Below are positions 57,131 to 64,000 of a stretch of DNA of 64,000 nucleotides, piece after piece. Position 1 is the stretch's first letter, and every line of letters begins with the position of its first letter. The notes beneath the pieces are model-generated. The model searched no databases. It had not been told where the DNA came from and saw only the letters and a program-made list of their open reading frames with translations. Source of the DNA: Closterium sp. NIES-65 (lineage: Eukaryota > Streptophyta > Zygnematophyceae > Desmidiales > Closteriaceae); NCBI GenBank assembly GCA_948144175.1, contig CANXME010002103.1:416484-480483 (forward strand), given 5' to 3'. The translations under genes were made by a program, and so were the position numbers.

Positions 57131-57364
57131 GCTGTCGTGAATCTTCCTCTGTCCACCCTCATTCCCTTTCTCCCCTGTGTATCCTGGTGACTTCTCCTTC
57201 TCTCCTTCCTTCCCTGCCACCCGTACTGCTGACCAGGTTCATCCCTTCTTCCTCCTGGCGTATGTAATCACTCTGTCCTGCACTCCTCCTGGTACCTCAG
57301 GCTTCCCTGCCCCCTCCCGTGTCTCAGCGCCCATCTTTGCCGCTTGAGTCACGGGACCCTCTGC

Positions 57365-60300
57365 CTAAGGCTTCCCTTGTCCCGCCCTGGCCACGTTGGT
57401 GATGTGTTCCTTGATGAGTCCCCCTCGAATATCTTCCAGCACTAACACTCCCGAGCCTCGTATCTCTTTCACCTTCCATCGCTCTGATCCCACCGCTAAG
57501 TCCAACGTGTCACGCTTAGCTTTGCGAAGGTATACCTCCTGCCCTGCCTCCACCTTATCACCCTTTCCTCCTATCCCTGATGCTTTACGCTGCTGGTATC
57601 GTCTTGCGTCACGCAGCTGCGCCACATGGAGGTTATTCAGAGCTGCCGGAGTCAGCTCCTTCAAATAATTTGCTCTCCTCTGGGCTAACTCCGCCCACAT
57701 GTTTGGCTCATCTGCCTCTATAACCGCAGAAAGCAGCTTCGGAGCATCGACCGGCAGCACAGGATCCCGCCCGAACAGTAAGTGGTATGGGGATAGGTTT
57801 CTCAGAGCCGCCTGTTTTGCGAACCTGTACCCCGCCAGCACCCACCAGAGATCTCGGTCCCAACTCCTTTTGTGGGACTCACTGTAGGCCCGTAGTCCTT
57901 TCTTCAAGGTCTGTATGAGCCTCTCGGTCAGTCCGTCTGATTGAGGATGGTACCTAGAGGTGACCCTGTGCGTGATACCCATCTCTTCCAGCAGCTCGTC
58001 GAAGCTCCCTTGAAATTCCGTCCCTTGATCAGTGAGTATCTCCCCGCATGCCCCATACCTGGTGAGCACCAGCTCCTCAAAAGCGTCAGCTATCAGTGCG
58101 CTGTTCTTGCTTGGTAACGCTCGCGCCTCCACCCATTTACTCGTGTGCTCAACCATCACCAGATTGTAGTGCTTCCCTCCTTTCGATAGTGGCAGCTCTC
58201 CTGCGAGGTCCAACGACCACGTGTAGCCCAACCCGCGAATTGGTAAAGAATGCAGCTCATCTCTCTCTTTCTCTAACCTTGCTTTATTCCTCTGACATGC
58301 CTCGCAGCTCGCCACTAATCCTGCCACATCCTTTCCCATGCTCACCCACCAGTACATGGTGCTCAGCAGCTGCCGTGTTCTGGTTATGCCGAATTGCCCC
58401 AGCTTCGCGTGGACATTCCCCATAATCTTGGCTCTCTCCTTTGGTTGTGGCACCACCTTCCACCCTTCGTTGGTTCTCAGCTGCAGCTGTTCCTGAAACC
58501 ACCTGAAATGCTGCCCTCGGGCCCTGGCTCTCTCGCTCACTCCTTCCTCTTCTAGTGGCTCCCCTTTGATCCAGCTCAAGGTCTCCTCATCCTCCCATAT
58601 ATCCCCTAACCGCTTCTTTCCTTTCTCCTGCCCCCAGGGTATCGCTGCTACTTGAGCCAGGGCTGCTAGCTGCGCTACCGGCTGCATTGGTGGCGGATTC
58701 CTTGATAACCCTTCTGCGTGCTGCAGCGTTTTCCCAGGCCGGTGTCGGATCTCAAAGTCGAATCCCAGCAGCTTAATGGCCCAACGAGCGTTTCTTCCCG
58801 TCAGCTCCTGATGAGTCATCAACCATAGCAGCGGCTGGTGATCAGTCACAAGTGTGAAGCGCCGACCCTGCAGGTACACCTTGAAGTGAGTGATCCCCCA
58901 TACAGCTGTCAGGCCCTCCCCCTCGTAAGAGCAGTAGTTAGCCTCGGATGGGCTGCAGCTGCGGCTGGCGAAGGCTACCACTCTCTCCTCTCCTTCTATC
59001 TCTTGGCAGAGCACTGCCCCCATTCCTGTGCTGCTCCAGTCGGTGTATAAGATGAAAGGGGCATCTGCCCTCGGTATCTGCAGCAGCGTTCCCGTTCGTA
59101 CTGCTTCTAACAGGTCCTGCCTTGCCGTTTCCTCCAGCTCTCCCCACTGCCAGCTCCTCCCTTCCTTCAGCAGCTGATTCAGTATGTAGGCTCGGCGGCT
59201 GAAGTTCGGTACGAACTTCCTGTAATAATTCAGGAAGCCGAGTAACGCCCGCAGCCCGGACTTATCCTTTGGTGCTGCCAGGTTCTCCAGCACCTTAACT
59301 TTTGCTTCCTGTATCGCCAGCCGGCCCCCTTTCACTTCAAAGCCCAGGTAAGCCACGGTCTGCCTTGCTATCTTGCACTTGTCTGGATGGCACGTCAGAC
59401 CCGCAAATGTTATAGCCTCTAGCGTCTGCTTCAGATCTTGCACGTGCTGCTCTTCACTGCTGCTGAAAATCAGTACATCATCTATGTAGCAGGCTGCTGC
59501 TGGAATCCCCTTCAGCACATGATCCATGGCCCGCTGGAACACTGCAGGGGCGTTGCGTATCCCGAAGGGCATCACATTGTACTCATACAGCCCATCCACC
59601 CCGTGAAACGCCGTTTTCCGTTTGTCTTCCCCCCTGATGGCTATCTGGTTGAACCCCTGGTGAAGGTCCAAGGTGGTGAAGATGATGGCACCTTCTAAGC
59701 GATCAAAGATGTCTTCTGCTGTTGGCATGGGGTACCCGTCCGGGCTGGTAATCTTGTTCAGCTCCCGAAAATCTCCACACATCCTTTTCGCTAGCACTTT
59801 ACCCGTGATATCCTTCCTGGCAGCTACCACTGTGGCTGCTGCGTAGCTTGACTCGGACGGGCGGATAATCCCTGCTGCTAGCAGCTCCTCACACTTCTCC
59901 TTGCAGATAGCCGCATCCTCTGCATTCATTCTCCTTCTTCGTTGGTAAGTGGGTATCTCTGTGGTAAGGTTTAGCTCCAGCTCTCTTCCCTTGTACCTCC
60001 CCAATTCCTGCAGGTTATAGGCGAAAGTGCTCCTGTGCTGGTGCAGCACCTCTCTGATTGCTTCTGCCGTCTGCTCCTTGATGTCAGTACCTAGCTTCCA
60101 TTCCTTACCCTGCTCAGCTTCTTTGCCCCCTGCTAGTGCCGCAACATTCTCCTTTCCTCCCGTGCCCTGCTCAACAGCTGCATACGCCGCCTGCTTCTCT
60201 CCTTGTCCTTGCCTTTTTCCGGTCTCTCCTCCTTTATCAGCTGCCCCCTTTCTCATCTCTTTGATTAACCATCTCAGCGAGTGCTGGTCTATGGCTCTTC

Positions 60301-60418
60301 CTAAAGCTGCTCTGCGCATCCCTTCCTCTACCCCTTCTGCTGCGGTTGCTCCTGGCAGGTATCCCATGGCTAACTCCCGCTCCAAAGCCGTCGGTTCCTC
60401 CCACTTCTTCTTCCGGTG
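57365..60418 (-). CDS. Gypsy pol: reverse transcriptase, RNase H, integrase
   Basis: One uninterrupted frame of about 1,006 codons from the first in-frame ATG at 60385, open from the TAG at 60419. RT palm motifs include GFNQIAIRGEDKRKTAF and YIDDVLIF (about 59475); RNase H follows (LYTDWSSTGMGAVL, about 59045). The integrase has an HHCC finger (HAKLGQ to CEACQRNK, about 58270-58410) and a D,D,E core (SLDLAGEL about 58215; DQGTEFQGSF about 58010; DGLTERL about 57930). The domain order RT-RH-IN identifies Ty3/gypsy. No chromodomain is recognised at the C-terminus. It ends at TAG 57365-57367. Intactness suggests recent activity. Confidence 0.88.
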   Translation of the reverse strand, partial: HRKKKWEEPTALERELAMGYLPGATAAEGVEEGMRRAALGRAIDQHSLRWLIKEMRKGAADKGGETGKRQGQGEKQAAYAAVEQGTGGKENVAALAGGKEAEQGKEWKLGTDIKEQTAEAIREVLHQHRSTFAYNLQELGRYKGRELELNLTTEIPTYQRRRRMNAEDAAICKEKCEELLAAGIIRPSESSYAAATVVAARKDITGKVLAKRMCGDFRELNKITSPDGYPMPTAEDIFDRLEGAIIFTTLDLHQGFNQIAIRGEDKRKTAFHGVDGLYEYNVMPFGIRNAPAVFQRAMDHVLKGIPAAACYIDDVLIFSSSEEQHVQDLKQTLEAITFAGLTCHPDKCKIARQTVAYLGFEVKGGRLAIQEAKVKVLENLAAPKDKSGLRALLGFLNYYRKFVPNFSRRAYILNQLLKEGRSWQWGELEETARQDLLEAVRTGTLLQIPRADAPFILYTDWSSTGMGAVLCQEIEGEERVVAFASRSCSPSEANYCSYEGEGLTAVWGITHFKVYLQGRRFTLVTDHQPLLWLMTHQELTGRNARWAIKLLGFDFEIRHRPGKTLQHAEGLSRNPPPMQPVAQLAALAQVAAIPWGQEKGKKRLGDIWEDEETLSWIKGEPLEEEGVSERARARGQHFRWFQEQLQLRTNEGWKVVPQPKERAKIMGNVHAKLGQFGITRTRQLLSTMYWWVSMGKDVAGLVASCEACQRNKARLEKERDELHSLPIRGLGYTWSLDLAGELPLSKGGKHYNLVMVEHTSKWVEARALPSKNSALIADAFEELVLTRYGACGEILTDQGTEFQGSFDELLEEMGITHRVTSRYHPQSDGLTERLIQTLKKGLRAYSESHKRSWDRDLWWVLAGYRFAKQAALRNLSPYHLLFGRDPVLPVDAPKLLSAVIEADEPNMWAELAQRRANYLKELTPAALNNLHVAQLRDARRYQQRKASGIGGKGDKVEAGQEVYLRKAKRDTLDLAVGSERWKVKEIRGSGVLVLEDIRGGLIKEHITNVARAGQGKP

Positions 60419-60949
60419 ATCCTACACCATCCCTGGTCCTGGTATTCCGTCCACCTCGATGAAACCTTGTGCGCTGGTGTATGCCACTAATGTAGGCCAT
60501 GCCCTGCGAGCTTCCCCCACCCGGTTGCACTGGTACTGCCGCGGATGATCTGGTTTTACCACTGGGGCCACCACCCTCCCTGGTTCTAAAATATCCTCTA
60601 CTATCCTGCTTTCGTCCCTCTCCACTCTTGCTAGTCTTGCCCTCAGTTCCCCGTCTGGTAAGACGTTTTGCCAGTACTGCCGCACCCTATGACAGCGTGC
60701 CCACAACTGTGCCCCATCACAGCTCACTCCTCTCCCCAGTTCTGCCTCCACCAGCTCCCTTACTGCCCTGACCGGCTCGCGTACGTCATTCCTCATATCC
60801 ACATGCTCCAGGATGTAAGCATATTCTCCATTCACTTCACTCGTCCACTTCATTATGGTGAGTAGCTTGGTCACCATCCCCTTGCGCTCGTCCTGTAAGC
60901 CTTTCCCCTTTCCGGCCCTAGAAGTACCCTGACACTCCCATCCCGCCAC
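60419..60949 (-). CDS. Gypsy pol, N-terminal spacer region before RT
   Basis: 175 codons in the same frame as pol, separated from it only by one TAG (60419-60421) inside the motif GPGMV-stop-DHRKKKW. It contains AWPTLVAYTSAQGFIEVDG. No known domain; in this element it lies between protease and RT. Either the TAG is a mutation of a sense codon or it is read through. Confidence 0.6.
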
Positions 60950-62487
60950 TTATCTTGAACAACTGCTCCATTCCTAGTAGGATATCATAGTCTTCTGATT
61001 CTGTCAACCCACACTGCACTCTGATAGTGGTCTCCCCCTTCTCTCCCGGCTGTAAGGTTATCTCTATCAGGTCCCGTGTGCATGGCATCCACTTGGGGGC
61101 CCCTCCTTCTGCTGTCATGATCAGTATGCCCTTGCTTACAGTCTCTAGGTTCCCTTGCGCTCGCAGTTGTGCCGTCAGCTTCTTCCCGATTAGGACGCTC
61201 TGTGCTCCTGTATCCACTACCGCGTTTTCTACCAAGATTCCTCTGACCGCCACGGCTTTCGGTTCCACCACTAAGGCTATGGGCTGACAGACTAGCCTTT
61301 CCTCAGGGTGACGCCGTGCGGTGCTGACTTTCCCTTGATTCTCCTGCCGCCTGGAAATTCTTCGCTCTTGTAATTTCTGCTCTGCTCTGCCATCTGCCCC
61401 TCCGCTGCGCAGCCCCAGGTTTCCCCTCTCCCTTGGCGGCATAGCCATGGTCCCGTATTCTGGTTCCCCTTCCTCAGAATCTTCCCCTTTGTCACCCCCC
61501 CAAGCCAGCAGAGCTTTCTCGGGGTCTTCACTGATCGCTGATTTCTCCATCTGAGCTTTCAGTTTTGCCAACTCTCGTTCTAACTGCAGCTCCCTTGCAG
61601 TTTTCCCTTTCGCCCTGTCTCCCTTGCTGTAGCATCTAGCTTCGGTATGGCCTTTCTTCCCACACCCCGTGCAGGTCGGCGCCTTGGGGCAGTCACGCCT
61701 GAAATGTCCCTTTGCTCCACAGGTGTCGCAGATTATTCCCACCGTACAATCCCTCCGAAGATGTCCTTGCTCTCCACATTTATGGCAGCCTCTCGGGTCT
61801 TCCGATGGCCTCTCTTTCCGCTCTTCCTCTCCCCTTCTTCCTTCCATAGCTGCCCAGGCCGGCCGTTTCCGCTCGTTCGGTCGGCTGGAACTCGACCCCT
61901 GCATGCCATCATAAAATCTCTTCCCTTCCTCCACTTCTTTCGCCACCTTGTAGACTTGCCGCAGCGTGGCGCGTACTCCCAGGACGTACAGCTGACTCCT
62001 CATGTCGCCTATCAGGTCCTTGTCCAGACCGTTGACAAATTTCGTCACCAAGAGGCGCTCCTCCATACACCCCATGTCCTCTGCCAGCTCCAGCAGCCTG
62101 TTGTAATAGGCTAGCAGTGACTCCGAAGTGGCACGCACGAAGTTCTGAAATTCCGCCATCCGTTCCGCCGAGTGCCCCGGGAATTGCTCCGGCAAACTCT
62201 CCAGAAATCGGTCCGTTATCATTGCTGGTGAGAAATCGTCTCTCTTGCACTGCATCAACAGCCCCTGCCTTTCCACGCGGTAGTGAGTCAGAGCCTCGCC
62301 TTTCAGAGTCCGTCCCAAACCTCTAAAGAACTCGATAGGGTCTAAGCCCTCCCTCTCCCAAAGGTAACGCAGGTCGTCTATCATCATCAAGTAGTTCTTG
62401 AGCGTGGGGCTCCTCCCTTGATGTCCCCGAGAAACGGTCCGGCACTTCAATTTTCGGTAGAGCTGCGTTCATCGTGCGGCCCGTCCC
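60916..62487 (-). CDS. Gypsy gag and protease, one frameshift near the N-terminus
   Basis: The 511-codon frame 60918-62450 holds retrotransposon gag (motif FVRATSESLLAYYNRLLELAE), three CCHC zinc knuckles (about 61660-61810) and an aspartic protease centre DTGAQSVLIG (about 61190-61225). It ends TAG at 60918. The likely start, MNAALPKIEVPDRFSGT, lies in another frame (62486-62430), one base out of register, so a 1-nt indel near 62430 separates start and body. The pol frame overlaps the gag end in yet another register, consistent with +1 frameshifting or a second indel. Confidence 0.72.
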
Positions 62488-63030
62488 CCAGCTCGTGTTC
62501 CCTCTATCCCCGCTGTCCACCGGCCGACCACCTTGCCTAGCTTCAGTAGCCTCGTATCCACCCGCCGCAAAGCTGTGGTACGCTTCTCCTCCTCTCTGAC
62601 GGTGTCTTTCTTTGTGATGTTCATCTTCCCCGCGCTGACTGTGCCGTTCTTCCCGAAACTCTTCTCTTCCTTGAGCAGGATTATCCCCTCGAGATTCACT
62701 CCTCACATGGCCGATTCCACTCCCGCCAGCGGCTGATCCACCAGTAGTGCTAGGCGGCGGCTCCCCTTGTCGGTCGCTCTCCCTCTCTCGATCTGATCCC
62801 TAACCCCCGCGCGCGTTAGCATCGCCCTCTTCAGCACGGAATCCAGGTGTCCTGATGGGTAGTCCTTGTCCCTCCATCATCCTTGCAGGGAAACGGAGTC
62901 CCGAGCGTAGCTGATGAGTGTGCAGTTCTTGATCGTGCCTACTGATTCCTCACGGCGCATCACCGTGAGGGACTCGAGGCTACTAGCTTATCTCCTGTAC
63001 TTAAGACAGTCAACAACCTTTTTGCTTGTA
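62488..63030 (-). other. Gypsy 5' leader
   Basis: Sequence between the 5' LTR and the probable gag start. A partly open frame (62706-62488) has no domain. No convincing match to a tRNA primer site is seen next to the LTR (TACAAGCAAAAAGG). Confidence 0.5.
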
Positions 63031-63613
63031 TGTAGCAAGCGTAACACTCCCCCTCAGGGGCTCCGTCAAATTGCTTATACCTTCTCCTACTGCTAGTTCC
63101 CTCTGGATTAGGAAAACAAATTGCAGTAAATGAGAAACATACAAGCAAAAAGCAAGAAGCCCGAGTGCTACTCCTGCCTACATCTATTCCCACCCCCTGC
63201 CTAGGTTGCTTCCTCCACAAGCAAGCTCCTGTGCACCAAGCGAGTCAGCCGGGCTGCTCGGGAGGTCTCCAAGGTGCTAGCTGTGTTCCCACTGGGCTCA
63301 CTAGGCATGCACTGCCTTCCAGCCTGGTGACTTCGAATTCAATTCCCAGACTGGCATTGAATTCGCCTTCCAGCCTGGTGACTTCGAAATTGAATTCACA
63401 GGCTGGAATTGAATTCGTCTCCACCAACCTCCTTGAATTCGCCTCCCACTAACCACCTCAAATTCCCCAGCTACTCAGCTTCGCAGTACATTACAATACA
63501 CTCCAAGCACACAAATGAAATTAGAGTACAAAAGCAGTAAACTATAGTACACCCTCACCTTGGCTGCTGTGATATTCACACTTAGTTGCCAGCTAAGTGT
63601 TAATAAAGCGACA
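63031..63613 (-). repeat. 5' LTR of the gypsy element
   Basis: 583 bp, same termini as the left LTR. It abuts copia-7 gag (CTCTCCCTG). Confidence 0.88.
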
Positions 63614-64000
63614 CTCTCCCTGTTTGATATCACCTCTGGTGCCTCTCCTGCCCCACCTGCTGATGCTGACATGCATGTTCGCTCATAGTGGGCCACATGC
63701 GATGCTCCTGCCCGTCTTGCTGTGCGTCGCCACTTACCAACCGCTGAGCGTGCGCACTCTAGTCAGTACAAGAGTGCTAAGACCTTGTACGACGCTGTAG
63801 TTGCACGCTACTCTTCCCCTGCCACTGCTGCTCTTAGCCGCCTCATGCTGCCGTACCTGTTTCCTGACCTCGCCGCCTTTCCCACTGTCGCTGACCTCGT
63901 TACGCACCTTCGCACTAGTGACACCCGCTACCGCGCTGGCGCTTCCTGCTGAGCTCTACGCCAAGAACCCCCCCCCCCCCCCCCCCCCCCCCCCCATGTA
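63614..64000 (+). pseudogene. copia-7 gag, continuation to the window end
   Basis: It continues copia-7 gag (SLFDITSGAS; later SQYKSAKTLYDAVVARYSS). TAG at about 63689 replaces the Gln of RSQWAT found in copia-3. A small frameshift lies near 63943. A C28 run (63969-63996) precedes ATGTA, where relatives have 9-13 C. Confidence 0.83.

Larger units (their letters stand above)
56372..63613 (-). mobile_element. Ty3/gypsy LTR retrotransposon nested in copia-7 gag
   Basis: Two 583-bp LTRs (56548-57130, 63031-63613), TGTAGCAAGCG to GCGACA, about 97% identical by eye, enclose gag and pol on the minus strand. The right LTR abuts copia-7 gag directly. On the left, a 176-bp copy of the internal 3' region (56372-56547, repeating 57133-57308) lies between the LTR and copia-7, so the left boundary is atypical. 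The two gag halves share only CT at the junction, not a normal 5-bp duplication. Confidence 0.88.
55265..64000 (+). mobile_element. copia-7: 5' half of a copia-2/3-family element, runs off the window
   Basis: 5' LTR, primer site TGGTATAGAGCAGG (55391), GC leader and gag on the plus strand, interrupted by the gypsy element at 56371/63614. The 3' part is outside the window. Confidence 0.88.

Noticed and set aside
1-64000. Reassignment of TAG (or TAG and TAA) to glutamine, as in some ulvophyte algae
   Set aside because: Many TAGs sit at Gln positions, but TAG also replaces Trp, Lys and Glu in aligned copies, TGA stops also occur inside the same elements, and the transposase ends plausibly at TAA. 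C-to-T decay explains the pattern with the standard code.

Overview
The window is a repeat-dominated stretch of a eukaryotic nuclear genome. I see no prokaryotic operons, rRNA or tRNA genes. At least five copia-type LTR retrotransposons, one gypsy-type element, a short non-autonomous LTR (TRIM-like) element, solo LTRs, two MITE-like elements and one very large DNA transposon cover most of it. Spliced genes with GT-AG introns, TRIM-type elements, and decay by C-to-T change at CAG/CTG sites (the plant-type CHG methylation context) suggest a green-lineage genome, perhaps a charophyte-like streptophyte. That assignment is an inference and is weak.

Left part, 1-22420. The 3' portion of a decayed copia element on the plus strand (copia-1, LTR ending at 4890) abuts a ~180-bp satellite. 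The satellite was broken by copia-2 (5367-12798, minus strand, target duplication ATATG) and by a TRIM-like element (13106-21847, duplication TATAT). Copia-3 (13589-21013, minus strand, duplication GCCCT) then inserted inside the TRIM. Copia-2, copia-3, copia-4 and copia-7 are one family with short 121-131-bp LTRs, a glycine-rich gag and an Ala/Gly/Pro/Glu repeat linker between integrase and reverse transcriptase. Copies 2, 3 and 7 also show a GC-rich minisatellite leader.

Middle, 22420-40590. After GC/CT-rich minisatellites comes the most interesting object: a candidate ~14-kb DNA transposon (25043-39002). It has 14-bp imperfect terminal inverted repeats and a GA/GA duplication, and it interrupts a minisatellite that continues on both sides. 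It carries two divergent multi-exon genes. The plus-strand gene (33580-38655, 11 exons) encodes a Plavaka-type transposase. The minus-strand gene (about 30188 to 25574) encodes a protein I do not recognise. Two unrelated tandem arrays (184 bp x 4 and 172 bp x 5) lie between the two gene starts.

Right part, 40590-64000. Two related MITE-like elements occur; the second was split by copia-5 (41363-48734, minus strand, ~950-bp LTRs, duplication TTTCC), which itself received a solo LTR. Next comes a rearranged copia-4 (49373 to at least 55260, minus strand) containing the tail of a foreign copia element. Copia-7 (55265 to beyond the window end, plus strand) is inserted in copia-4's gag, and a 7.2-kb gypsy element (56372-63613, minus strand) is inserted in copia-7's gag.

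Most retrotransposon reading frames are broken by stops and frameshifts. The long gypsy pol frame and the Plavaka transposase are nearly intact. No ordinary host housekeeping gene was recognised.
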